A DNA stretch of 64,000 bases, taken from assembly GCA_024305405.1 (NCBI GenBank), contig JAKNDB010000087.1, positions 3,412,501 through 3,476,500 on the forward strand, read 5' to 3'. The position numbers and the translations under genes were made by a program. This document shows positions 39,601 to 52,623 of this stretch, in pieces. Position 1 is the stretch's first letter; each line of letters opens with the position of its first letter. The notes under the pieces were generated by a model. That model was given only the letters and a program-made list of their open reading frames with translations, searched no databases and had not been told where the DNA came from. The stretch is from Dirofilaria immitis. Lineage: Eukaryota > Nematoda > Chromadorea > Rhabditida > Onchocercidae.

Positions 39601-42600
39601 TTATCATTAGAAAAAACCTTACGATGAATATTCCAATTTTGAATTTACATTTCAAAACTTTTGAACATCAAAATAAAATAATCGTAACAAGAACAAAATC
39701 AAGCTCATAAAATTAAAATCGCTTCTCTTCCTATTCTCTAAGTTTTTAGATAACATCCTAAAAACAAAATCCTAATTTCTGGATTCTTCGAGCACTTGAA
39801 AGCTTTCGTTCTATGGCTCTTATTGAACCATGCAGGCTAAGTTATTCTGTGTTTTCTCATGATTTCCAATGAATGAAAATCTCAAAAATATTCCTATTAT
39901 TTCGATATTTCCACTAAAGGTTTCTAAATTATTTCATATTTTTGAAAATGATTCTGAGATGTTAAATTGTATTGCATTTCAATTAAAAACAAAAATTATG
40001 TTTTTAACTAATTTTTGAATTTAATAAATATTCTTGATAAAGTTTTTACTAAGGAAAGAAATCTCCGAAATTCATTTGCCCGAAATGTAATTTAATAAAT
40101 TCCAGAATTAGGAAAAACTTCATACAATTATACGGAAATGATACCTTGAAACAAAAAAGCATTTATCATCCGATGAACGTTCGATGAATAAAAAAATATT
40201 TAAGGACGAAGTGTTCAACCAATTTTTACTGATTTTTATAACATTTTCATTGCGAAACAAATGAATATTAGCTTGAAAATGATGCTGAAGAGACAAAACG
40301 AAAATGGATATTAGCTTGAAAAGGATACTGAAAGAGAATTCAGTAGAAAATCGAAAAACACCATGAAAACATGAACTTTTCAGAAATTTCAGTTTGTTTA
40401 AGCAAGTATGAGAAAGAGATAAAGATAATAAAATATCTTAAAACAAGGAAATGAGGAAATAAAAGTAAAAGCAGGATGTCGAATGATCAAATCCAAAGCA
40501 TTTAGGATTGTTTTTGATTTGTTCATATTGTATTATAATTAGCTATGCTCTGTTAAATTATGCGTATGCGTGTGAATTTGTAATCAGTCAAAATAATTGA
40601 TAACTTTTCCTTTCATCATCGAAGAACTTTGAAAGTAGATGTGGTTTTGCTTGATTTTATTACTTCAAACTGATAAAAATCTGCAGTAACTTTCAATTAA
40701 AAATCTGACTTTAAAAACAAACCTTTTTGCAGTCGAAGAAAAGTGAAAATGAATAAATCAAATTCAAAAATCACAAATAAAAATGGGAATAAAATGGATA
40801 TTTTTAAAACAGCAAGCAAGTCTATTATGCTGATTGATTCTTACTGGTAACGCTATTTGATGAAAGTTATTGGTTGATTAAAAGTCAGACTAAATCAAGA
40901 GGTAAGTTGCATCACAGGATGATTAGAAGGCTTTAATGGTGTTTCGGAAATGCCACAAGACACAAAAATTGATTAGCGATATACTACAAAATCTGGTCAT
41001 TCAGTGACTGATTTTTTATATGAAAAATAGATTTTTAAATGATGTTACTTCTAATTTAGTTGTAATTACATTTTCTTACGGCAATAGTTTCTTAGCTAGT
41101 TGTTCTATATAAATAAACTCATTTACTTTTCACTCTTTCCCTTCTCCACCCTTTTCATTTTTCTATTCATTTAAATTTCTTTTATCTAGCTATCAAAATA
41201 CATGATTTCTGTTTTCTGCTTGACTAGACTACAAAAGGTATTTCTTTCATTCTCATTTTGACTACTGCCACTTCATGTGGATTTTTAATTTTTCTGTTTT
41301 ATTTTTCTTTACAAATCATTTTTCACTTCCACTCACCTCCTAAATAGTTTATGCTCATCCTGTTCGATTTATAAACCTCTCCCACTAACTTGCTAAATTT
41401 TAAGTTCTTATACTCTGTTCAACACTTTTATAATTGAATTTGCTCCAATTAACTCATTAAAATGACATAATATGACCGAATTGTTTCTGCTTCTATATCA
41501 GTAAGTCAAAAAATGTAAATCTGGACTTCAAATAAGTAAAAACTCAGTAAAAACCAATTCGAAATGAAGTAACAACTATGAAATCAAATAAATAATATTC
41601 GAAGCGAAATAACAATTCTCTCAGAAAATTTGATTCGGTCATTCCATAAATTTATTCAAATCAGAAGCAAAAATAAAACCAAATCTTGCTTAAAGTAATA
41701 CATCGATTAATGATGTTCAATAACCACAACAATCTTAAAATTTTACGCAAAAGTGGCATTTTCAAATAAATGCTCAAATTGAACTGCTAATATATAAATT
41801 CGAAAAACTTTTATTCAAAACCTAGCCTAAAACGTCTGAGGGCACATCTTTTTCTTGTCATCATCTATTTCAAAACTCCATATAATTTTTTGCCGTTGAC
41901 GGATATCATACCATTGATTTTTCCTCCCATTTTTTGGATAGATTTATTAAAGCAGATATATATTCTTATTTTCGATAACTCGTATATAAGTCTATATTTT
42001 TGGTAACTTGTTCTTGCGATTATAAGTGCAAGATGACCCAAGAATTCTGATTCGGTTCATGTTTCAACCTTTTAAATTTAGCAAAAAATTAGCTCCACAA
42101 CAAGATAATTAATTTCTTCACAGATTTTTTTCCTGAAATGAATGAGAAAAAAATTAACTCCAGATAATAAAATTAATGCGCACCTGTTTTTGATAGAGAA
42201 TAGCTGCTCAGAGAATGAATAAGTGTCTAATTTTTTCGCGAGTCGGGTGTCAGTTAATCGACTGGAACTAACACAATCCAGCAATTCATCCGCACGATCT
42301 GCAATTTTTCCTTTACAATTTTCATTTTCCTATTTAAAATCTTTATTCACATAGAGATAGGGAAAGAAGTAAGGTTCTAAATTCCAGCAATATCTGGACG
42401 AATGGAGAAAATTTTGAAGAAAAACAAACACTGAAAATATTAATTTTTATACACTGAACTAATGATTATGTAACATTCAGATCTGACTTACGACACAATT
42501 GTATAATTTATATAATTAGAATTTACCAAAAATAATGAAGTTATTCATTTCACTGATAATTTTTATCCATACGTAATTTAAGAAACAAAAATTGTACCAT

Positions 42601-45202
42601 TAAAATTAAAAAAACTTTTTAAAAATTAAAAAAAAAACTTTTCCCATTGTTATCATCACTATTGAAATTAGCGAAAACTGATGACTATGCCATCTAAATT
42701 CCATGTTATAAATAATGCAAACCAATATTCAGAAAATTTCAGCTCTTGGAGATTGGAGCAAATAAGTTAGCAAGACGACAAAAAGATGCCTGATACCATT
42801 GTCGTCGATAGTACATCAAACATCGAAACAATCCGAGATAACTATTTCGACAAGAATTTACTCGTGCAGTTTAATTGATCAGCATCAATTAGCTAATAAC
42901 ATCATTCAATTTCAAACAATGAGTTTGAACTTTGATTTTTTCAACAACAGTTAATTTGAATAAGACAGTCGTCGAAGGTTTTCATTAACCATCACATTAG
43001 CTAATATTATAATTTAAGATCCGAAAAATTCCGATTACTACATCCACTGCGATCAACAAACTGGTCAAACAATTTTTATTTCTTTTTTAATTTTTAGCTA
43101 ATACTACTTTGAACAATTGCAGTATTCTATTATTCTTATAAATATCTTGACTGAAACTTAAGATCAAGAAATCCAAAAATAAATATTTCAAACTCTTCTG
43201 CACTTTGTTTCTCTCAAATCGTTTAAAATGTAATCTACTCACGCCACCATTTCAAAATTCTTATTAAAATTCCAATTCTCTAGAATATAGGGAAACGAAT
43301 GAGTGGATAAGGGAATAGTTTTGCAAATATTTTTCATTATACTTTTGTATAGCAACAATCGTCGATAGTTTCCAAAGCTAGATTTTTGCGGTCAAGTTTT
43401 TTTCAAAAATTCATTCTTGAAGTTTACGGGAAAAGGAAGACGTCGGGCACGTGAAAAAATCTAATTATCTCAATCAAATAGAGTAATTATATCTAGTCAC
43501 CTAAAGAGATTTAGATTTAGATGATTGAGTATATGTTCCTCATTACTCAGAATTTTACAAAATGGAATCGCAATAGAAACATTCAGTGAAGAACAACTAA
43601 CTTCCCATAATGAATAATAAATACGTAATAAACGAAATACTGAAGAAATGGAATGTATAAAGAAATGAATAGATCTGGAGTAAACGAAATTAACTGAAAA
43701 TAATACGACAAAGATATCGTGAAATGAAGAATGCGATAAGTATTTTATAACCACATCAATTTTCTTCAAATGAGCGATATAGCAAATGTCGTTGTAGTGA
43801 GATGGCTGACAAGACAGCAATGTACCAATGGAAAACTGTCCTTATAACTATAAATCGTAAGCAATACTGCGCTTACTGTCTTTGGAAATTGTGTATCAGT
43901 GAGTGACATTCATGTTAAATATGACAACTTATTTCAACACAATGATAAATACTACGTGTCACTGATCATTGGAAGGTAGTAGTGAACAAAGCAATGAACA
44001 TATAAATATACCAACTCCAAACATATCAGAAACATTACTCAAAGGAAAATCACAATCCGAACTTGTCCCCTCACATTTCCTGAAAAAAATAAATAAAAAA
44101 CTGAAGACGACTCGTCCGACATAACTTCTCGAAAAATATTGCCCGCCGAATCGAAGAGAAAACTCGCGGCCTTGAAATGCAACTCTTGCATTTCACCTTG
44201 CTTCAATCATACTTCGCCTTGATAATGAGGATTTATGCATTCTCTTTCTGTTATTTTTATGAATTTCATATATTTTTCATAAGTCCTTAAAGATTCTTTT
44301 GAAATGTTTAACATATTTCGAAGTTATGATCGAAAGTAATCATACCTCAGCTTGCTAATAAGAAAAAAATCAAAAGAAAATCTGATCTTCTTGCGAAGTT
44401 TTCATGCTATCTGTATTTGAAATATATGCAGATAAGAAATAATAAATAGCTTTTCTTTTTGATTTTTTTCTTTTTTCGCTTTGATCGCTAAACATATCGA
44501 ATAAAAGAAAAAGCAAGAAAAAATTATCGGATATCCATTAAAGGCGAAATTGCGTGCGAAAACAATTTTGAGTTTCTGTGATCTAAAATGGTCATAAAAA
44601 GCATGTCTTGTTATGCCAAAGAAAGATATGAATATCAGAAACGGGGGAGAAAGGGGAATAAAATGCTACTTTCTGAAAATGGACTTTTCCTGATCTATAT
44701 TATGAAAATTACTGCATAAATTATATGAAGAATAGCTCTAGAGATATTTTCCGGTTAACTTAATGCCATTATATCTTAAATACCATACATTTTCATTTTT
44801 TTGCAATGTTTTCTTGTCAGTATTAGGTTTAAATGGCCAAAAATGTTATAGAAATTCTGGAAAGAAATTACCATCCAAAATTTGTTCAATTATTGGAAAT
44901 ATATTAAATTTAATAGTAATCATAAACAAAATGAACTTTCTCTGGTGGATTGTGTTCAATATATCATTCCAATAACGACTAGAGTCAAGAAGTAACATCA
45001 TATTTACTGTTCCTTGGTATGAATTAGATTCTGATAAAAAGATATTTCACACAAACCTTGGCTAATACTTTTGGCAGATAGCGTATGAATAGAAGAAGCA
45101 ACAGGAAGAAAACATCGTTGACGAGTTACTGTGATATTCGCCTGCTTCCCATCCTGTTGCTTCTGCTGGTCGATTATGAAACCCTCCACCGTGATCGAAT
45201 TA
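24646..45202 (-). CDS. N-terminal exons of the zinc-finger/BTB locus, or a separate upstream gene
   Basis: Seven exons chain in phase, 5' to 3': 45202-45057, 42298-42184, 30263-30020, 29474-29351, 27868-27501, 27039-26890, 24797-24672. The protein is Ser/Thr/Gln-rich with no domain I recognise; it holds a charged, helical-looking stretch around DRADELLDCVSSSRL (exon 42298). The first listed exon begins in phase 2, so at least one 5' exon is missing. The 27868-27501 exon needs one extra base at the run 27677-27681. The last exon either splices by a weak donor (GTTATT) or reads on to a TAA at 24648-24646. Spliced to the 24512 exon it would be out of phase. It may therefore be the N-terminus of the downstream protein with an unseen exon, or a separate gene ending 133 bp upstream of it. 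Confidence 0.65.
25553..25614 (+). repeat. Two-copy 31-bp tandem repeat
   Basis: The unit beginning AGCAGTAATATTTATTGAAA occurs twice head-to-tail without mismatch. Intronic. Confidence 0.9.
27065..27089 (+). repeat. (TA)n microsatellite
   Basis: About twelve TA units just upstream (in transcript sense) of exon 27039-26890. Confidence 0.85.
30264..42183 (-). other. ~12 kb intron
   Basis: Lies between exons 42298-42184 (ends AAAACAG/GTGCGC) and 30263-30020 (starts after GTTTCAG). The join AG/G TCG gives Arg-Ser in phase. Only short ORFs occur inside, none coding-like. I see no nested gene. Confidence 0.6.
42299..45056 (-). other. 2.8 kb intron
   Basis: Between exons 45202-45057 (ends CAA G/GTTTG) and 42298-42184 (starts AT after TTGCAG). 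It joins as Gln-Asp-Arg-Ala. No other exon recognised inside; a 107-codon minus ORF at 43497-43820 is not supported. Confidence 0.6.
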
Positions 45203-48200
45203 CTATAAAATATAATAATTTAATTAATTTTAATTTAAAATTTACGAAATTTCAGAAGCAATTCGTCAAAGCATCCATATCATACAATTACAATATCTAT
45301 ATCATGGAAATGAATTAAAGATTAATGAATATAAATTTGCATGAAATACAAGTCATAAGAGTGAATGGCAACGAATTAGAAATTTTCTCATATCATTTTA
45401 TCTGGTTTCATTACATCCGATTTAGAATCACCAATCTACTTTTCATTATTTTCCAGGAAAACCGGAAATATTTCGTTTCTTTTAGATAAGCATGGCATAT
45501 TATCTTTATTATTTCCTTGAAAATCTATGATCTCAATTCTCTTAATTTTTTTCATATATTTTGGATAATATTAAATCAGATTTAATCTAGAAGACTACAT
45601 TCATTTATAAATTATACATTTTTAATTTCATTAAATGAAATAATATTATAATCAATACTGTAAAGTCATCTTTTCCCATTTCTTATATTATAATCAATTT
45701 TATACTACTATAAAGTTGATATAGTACAAAAAAAAACTTGTCTTTTAAACAAATCTGTCGCTTTAACAATTTATTTATTCTCGGATAATATGTAGCAAAG
45801 AAAGTATTTCAAAAGATGAACCACAAGCATGCATATGCACATTCGCATGCACATGCACATGCAGATACATGCACATGAATACACAAACATATGCACTCAT
45901 ACACAGATACGGAATAATGTAGTGAATATGTAATATATTTGGTGAACAACATAAATGATGAAATGGGAATGCGAATTCTGTGTCTTTACATTTTCGATAA
46001 TCTTCCATCGATCCCTCTTCCCTCCGAAATATATTTATGCATAATTATTGCGATTGTGTGTTTTGTTGAAATGGTGTCACCGAAATAGAGCGAGTAATTT
46101 TATTTCGCTGAGAAACAAACACCTTTCAGCAGCGATCCACTCTTTCCCTCAATTTCGTTTGCATACGCATACAACATCGCAGATGATGATTGACTAACTG
46201 CATTCATACTTATCAGTATACACCCATCAGCAAATAACTTTCTGATTCTGTTACTGACCGATTTTTAGATGACGTTTTTCCCTTCACTATTAAGCGTGCT
46301 TGCAAGATTTTGATAACAAATACATTAATAATATCATTCTCTCTTAGAGTAAGAACAGGCGGAATTGTCCGAGCAATTAGTATGATGAGATTTTTTTTTC
46401 CATGAATATTATCAGAAAAAGAAAAAATGCTTCTATTTGTGAAAAATATTTGTACTCGATTTTTCGTCTACGTAAAAAACGGTGGCTTTAGGTGAACTGT
46501 TCGATATGATGATATGTTAGGTTTTAAATGTCTTCATCGGGGATATTGTAATAACTAGAAGAATATATTATCACAATTCATTGTAACAATTGGAAATGAT
46601 TAATTGCTATCAAATGAACTAAATGATAGAATAATGGTATCGATGAATTATTGTAACATTATAATGAGAGAATTACCAGAAAATATATGTATAAATGGTA
46701 AGATACATGATATGAGGAGAAGTAAGTTAAAAATTAATGGGTTAAAGCATATAATTCAGTAATGATAATAATTGCTTATATGTCCTGAATTTCCCTAATA
46801 TTTTAACCCAAAAGTAATGAATTATGAATTGCTGAACGACAATATGAAATATTTGCTGTCACTGAATGACGTAAATCAATCAGATTGATCAAACTGTTTT
46901 TGGATGAATTTTTTTGATAGATAAGAGCTAGAAAAAAAACGTATAAGATGACATCTGTTCATTTCGATTCTTTTCCATCCTTTCTTTGGCCATCACTTTG
47001 GCAAGAAATTGAAAAGTGGAAATGTCCAGTTATTGAAGGATAAAATAAAATAGAAGTGGTAAGAGTGATATTTTCGATTGGCATAATGAGATGGACTAAA
47101 TGATGAAAGCCAAATTTGGCTGCTAGGTATTTCTTCTGACGAATGTGAATAAGGAGGAAATTTGCATAATAGAAAGAATTAATTTTTTGATAAGATGATA
47201 TTATGAAAAGATCGGAATATAATCAATCCTTCAAACTTTGTTATATCATCCATTCATCAATGATATTCCAGTTAGTTACATAATATATCACATTCTCTAT
47301 CCGTTCAATTAACTAATACATTATAAACATTTTAGTTTTCATTAATTTGAATTTCGGCCGAACTTGAAAGAGTACAAATTAAAGATACGAAATATTAAAT
47401 CTTATGCAAATTTGAAATATATAGAAATTTTTAAAAGTCAAAGAAATGAATGGATTAAAAACGATAATTTTTGGAAAGATTGTTGCAAAAATACATAAGA
47501 ATAAGAATAAATGAAAAAAAAGAAGTTTAAAAGTTTTGAAAATGAAATTCGCAGGAAGTAATTTTTCATGTTTTTGAAAAGTTCATCAAATGCCATCTAA
47601 AAGTTATTTGTTTAGCTTTCAGAAAGGAAAACATATTTTCATAGAACCTGTCCACGTAATTTGAATATACAAAAAGAGTATGTTAGCTAATGCATTTTTT
47701 ACCTCACAGTAATTATTCAACGATACTAACGATAATTTCATTTGCAACAAGCGTTTGCTTTTCCTTCTAAACGACACATATTTTATCTGATCTGTCAATA
47801 ATTTTTCCCAAAATCAAAACAAAATCGATTGATAACTAAATTTCTGAATTTCTATATTACTCTCTAAATGCCATTCAAAGAAGAAAATTAGAGATTTCTG
47901 AAGAAGAAGAAAAATTCATTGAATATTATCCAAAAAGTTATTTTTTTGCTTTGTAGAACTTCTATCTTTGAATTAAATCCATGTTTTAATTTCAGGCTCC
48001 CATGACTTGTCTATTTTCTTTTAGGTCAGTGAGAGACATCGAGAGAAGTTAATTTGAAAAAAGAAAACTAAACGAGAATCAAAATTTCATTTGACCATAT
48101 CTGCTCACTTAAAATATGTACACATCGGCAGATTACAATGGCAGAAGGAAGACAGGGAGGAGGAGGGATGCATATCATCGATAGAGAAGCGGCAACCGCA

Positions 48201-51200
48201 CTAATCATCCTATCCATCCAATACTTGTTGTCTGATTCTTCTCTATACTAATGCTATGTGTGGTGTATATCATTGCCTTTAAGATAGTTGAAACCTGAAT
48301 TGAACATTTCTTGGAGAAATACTGAAGTCGGGTATCGACGCTTATAGATTATAAGATATGGCTAGATGGATCAATAGATAGATAGATGAATCATGAGAAA
48401 AAGATGCAATCTTCATGTGAAGTTCTACTTTCGTTAGAAGATAATCACTAAGCTTAATATGAACGATACGTGAATCACGTCACAAATTTCGTAATACCGT
48501 AAATTAAGAAGAATCATTGGAAAAAATGGACTTTAAAAAACAAAATGTATTTTTTGGAATATGTGCCAGATGGAAATTTCAATTAAATTTGTAAATGGGA
48601 TCAGTGATGGCAAATTATGAGCATAAACGATCTTTTTACAAGACAAGGATGGATCTAGAGCCTGCATTCAGACATTCATTGTCACAAGAACATTCTGTTC
48701 AGATTGATTAATGCAAGAAGCCAAGCCGCCATCTGAGAGTCATTATAGCTTAGGCTAATGGTACCATGCATATCCCATTAAAAGCACTTCCTCACCCACT
48801 TCCATCATCAAAAATTTGATTTACTGGCGTTTTCAGCTGGCGTCACTAATGATCTAAGCATCAGCGAGAGAAGGAAAGAAGTTGTCATTTCCTTACTGAT
48901 TTTTGGCCTCCTAAAATTCGAAGTTTCAGAATTCCCAAAGCAAAATTTATGCGATTATGTTAAACCTATAGCTGTCCATTCAAAGTTATAATTAATAATT
49001 GTAGCTTTGAATTATTTTTTCATTTCAACACTTAAAAATACGATATATTTAACCATATTAACTTGTCTATTTTTGCTAAACGAATGTTTTAAATTTTTAT
49101 CCATTGAAATAATTTTTGGAAAAATGAAAAAATTCCTTGTAATCATCCCATTTTAAGATTCTATCAAAATTTTTTATGAAAATATTGTTGATTGTTATAA
49201 ATTCTTTTTTCAAATAATGTCATCAAATTCTGTCTTATTTTTCATGGAATTGAACGAAATATGAGTTAACAAAGGTTAAAAGATAGACATAATGATCCTT
49301 GAACCGCAATGATTATGTTTATCCTTTAGGTGGAAGAGTTACTTTCTGAGTTATTCGAATTCATTTAAACAAATTATGTTGGAGTAAAGCAGTTCTTATG
49401 TTATCCTTTTTGAATATCTCGTACATTCATTATAATCTTGCAACTTCTTTCAAAGATATAACGAATGAAAACATCAAGTGGGATTAATGGTAGTAGATGT
49501 TACAGAGATATCGATCGATCAATCACTTGATGACATTTTTCCTCCATCGCCAACAACGGAGACATTTCGTCCTTTCGCTGCTCTCTCTGTGGACAAAAGT
49601 TCTTCAAATGAACAAAGGGTTGTAAAATCGTCTCGGATAGGATGAATTAAGCACATTTTTGCAAAATACAAACTCTTTCCATATCTATCAAAACATATAA
49701 GGCACCCGATGTTATAGGCAAAAGAAGGTTAGGTTTTGATAAAGTATTGTAAAGAATTGAGTTCATACTATAAGAACTTAGAGAAATGCTCTCACTGTTT
49801 ATAAAAAAATTCCATACTATTTGAGCTCGTTGAAATTCTAAGCGCATTTGTCAATGAATTCAATCAATTACAGGAAAAGCGTCGAAAAATGAATGAAGAG
49901 TCACTTTGATTTATTATCATAATGTGAGGTTTTGAAGGAAACTTAAAATAGCAAATCATTTGTCGGAATGATTTCGAAAATGTAATATGAGTAGCAGAAG
50001 AATGAATTTGAATGACATATTTCTCGTAAATTGACCAAGACCTTCATATTGAAAATTTGCATCTTATTCGTTGTTAGTTTATTTACCGAGAATTTATAAA
50101 AGACAAAAGTGGTTAAGCAACTTATTTTGCTGCCAACAATTTCTTGCAACTGTAAAGCTTAAGATATTTTGCTAATCAAGTCATCCATTCAACAGTTTTT
50201 TTTCTCTGAATTTTTAATCGCTTTTTATAGTCCGCTTCACTAAGCATTTCCTCATGCACAATCATTTTTTCAACAATCTCGCGGTCGTTTCATACAGTAA
50301 TTTTATAAAACATTCCGTGCTATGCTTCAATATGTTTCATGACAGAATGCTGTTATTTTTCGCCAACTTTCCTGATCAATCGATAATATTAATGAGAAGG
50401 TAAGGAGAGTTTTCTTACAGCGACAAATTTACAAGACCAGAGATAATAAATATCAACAATGCTATTCAGATTGAGAATATGCTTATATTAATGTCTGCGT
50501 TTGATTTATCTTAAGTGATTATACTGATTGTTCATTGCTTGTAAATACTGAAGACATCTATTAAGATTATGAGATATTATTTCAGATTCCAGCATTTCAT
50601 TCCTCCCTCTAAAACAGAGTGCAAACTTGATTTTTAGGGGCAGAGATAAGGATTAACAAAACAGATGCAACTTCCTTGAATACCATCGGGAACATGGATG
50701 TAAGTATTTTCTTCTTTGACAATTTTTAGAGAAAATTTTTGAATATTCAGCTTAAGTTACCCACTATGGTTCTCGAAAAAATGACTTGCTCCATGAAACT
50801 ATTCAAGTTAAATTCTACATCCTCCACCCAGCCAAGTCGGACAGCAAAATAAATGGTCTTTTTTTTAATTTAAAAATATTTAATTCCGTGTCGAGATTGC
50901 TTAACTTTTTCTTTAAATATAATAACAAACATATTTGAAATATATCATTCCATCAAGATTAAGATATCAACACTGGTGTTACAGCGGCTTGATAAAAATC
51001 AGATAAGACATCTATTTTGCAACCAAATGGCAGAAACTATATCTACATATAAAACAAATGTAATATAACTGGAAAACAGAAATATAAAAGGAAATTGTAT
51101 AGACATACGTAATTTTGGGAAATTCGTAAAAATCATTTCAAAACTAAGCAACAATAACAATTACGAGTCATCAAGCAGATAAGGTAATTTTGAATTTATT

Positions 51201-52526
51201 CTTTCTATAACATAAGTTTAAAAAGATGAAATACAAAAGTAGAAAGCTTATATACAACGAGTCTGTCCTAGAACAGAGATCGTTTCGCAAAAACATGCAG
51301 CAATTTCCTACTGCATGTTTTTTTCTCAATTCACTACTTTTTTAGTGCTCGACAGCCAAGAGTAAAGTTCTGTGTTTTCAAAACAGCATTTTTAAAGCGA
51401 ATCAAAATTGGCGAAGAGCAGGGCCAACATTATAAATAAATAGAAAAGAAGCATGAAACAAAGAGAAAGGCACGAAACAGAAGTTGGAGTATTATTTAAA
51501 AACTTGCGTAAAGCTCTATATGGATATTATTTTGAAAAGGAAAAACAGAAAATCGCTAATGATCCAGCTAAAAATGAGTAAAATAAAAGAAGTTTTACGG
51601 TTCGAACCGTTAGCCTCATAATATAATCACTTTATGAGACCTTAAATGCTTATATAATATAAAAATACATAGCGCAATTTGATAATTGCATAAGATCTGT
51701 AGACATAAGAAGAATTATATTTTTATGAATTTCAAAGAGTAGCTAAATTATTCACGAAAAATACAAAGATAAAAACTATCAAAGAAAAATAATATTTTAA
51801 TCTACTAATGAGAATTTTTACAAAAGGTAGCGCAAAAACAAAATTGAATACAAATAAGATATCAACTTAACATAAAACACATAAACAGAAATAGAAATAA
51901 AAAATTATCCATTCATTTTCTCTAAAATAACACGATTATAAAATACTTAATATTAAGTCAATTAACAGGAAAGTCTAACATTCCTTCACTAAGCAACTAT
52001 GCAGATTTTTTCATTATTCTTATAGTAATCATTATAAAGACTTTAATAATAGTATTATGACTGCATCAAAAAAACGAAATTCAAGGAAATTAATTTTACC
52101 AAATTGCGCATCCGAAAAAATGAAAAAAAAGGATAAAAAGATTTCCATCCAACTGAAGAATTTCAGAAAGACTAAATATATTTTTTTTCGTAATTATGAC
52201 AAGAATTAATTTAGTATTCATCAGAATAGATAATTGTTGCTAAGTAACTTATTTTCGGATTTCAGTTTCCCAAAAATCCAGCTTGAAAATCAATTGCAGT
52301 TGGTTTCAATAAACAGTTGAGTTCTCTTTGCTTTCTATTAAAAGCATTCTAGTCGCTAATACAACACTACCATCCAGTATCCACATCTTTAAATACTCCA
52401 AATTTCATAGATTCCCTAGTGACAAGATACGGCACTGCAGTGAACATTCATTTTCAGCGCAGTAGACTAAAAATAAAAATATTTTATATTACTTGATTAT
52501 TTTTTACTAATGATCAAGTTTTTGCT
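45203..52526. other. 5' region of the big locus, no assigned gene
   Basis: Should hold the missing first exon(s) and promoter of the minus-strand locus. Weak candidates for an ATG exon are near 46.15 kb (MLYAYANEIEGKSGSLLK) and 49.55 kb (MSPLLAMEEKCHQ); neither ends in the required phase. The rest is AT-rich with a hexamer-like microsatellite near 45.83-45.9 kb. Confidence 0.4.
45826..45902 (+). repeat. Degenerate GCACAT-type microsatellite
   Basis: A run of variations on GCACAT/GCATGCACAT/ACACAT over about 75 bp. Imperfect, so probably old. Confidence 0.7.
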
Positions 52527-52532
52527 TTTATT
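52527..52532 (-). terminator. Poly(A) signal of the SLC25 carrier gene
   Basis: AATAAA on the minus strand, about 92 bp after the carrier stop codon; the first such hexamer downstream. Confidence 0.5.
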
Positions 52533-52623
52533 ATTTCAAGTTCAAAGTGAATTTGGCTACACCAAAATAATGGTTAGAAAATAACATATTATTTGATACT
52601 TTAATTTTAATCAGAATCGCAAC

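Noticed and set aside
43497..43820. 107-codon minus ORF inside the 2.8-kb intron
   Set aside because: Composition is typical of AT-rich chance ORFs and the flanking exons already join in phase.
46120..46200. Candidate first exon MLYAYANEIEGKSGSLLK on the minus strand
   Set aside because: Its GTGTTT donor leaves phase 1, but exon 45202-45057 needs phase 2; not enough evidence to invoke another indel.
51597..51612. Palindrome ACGGTTCGAACCGT resembling a tRNA T-arm
   Set aside because: No acceptor, D or anticodon arm at the right distances; just a short palindrome.
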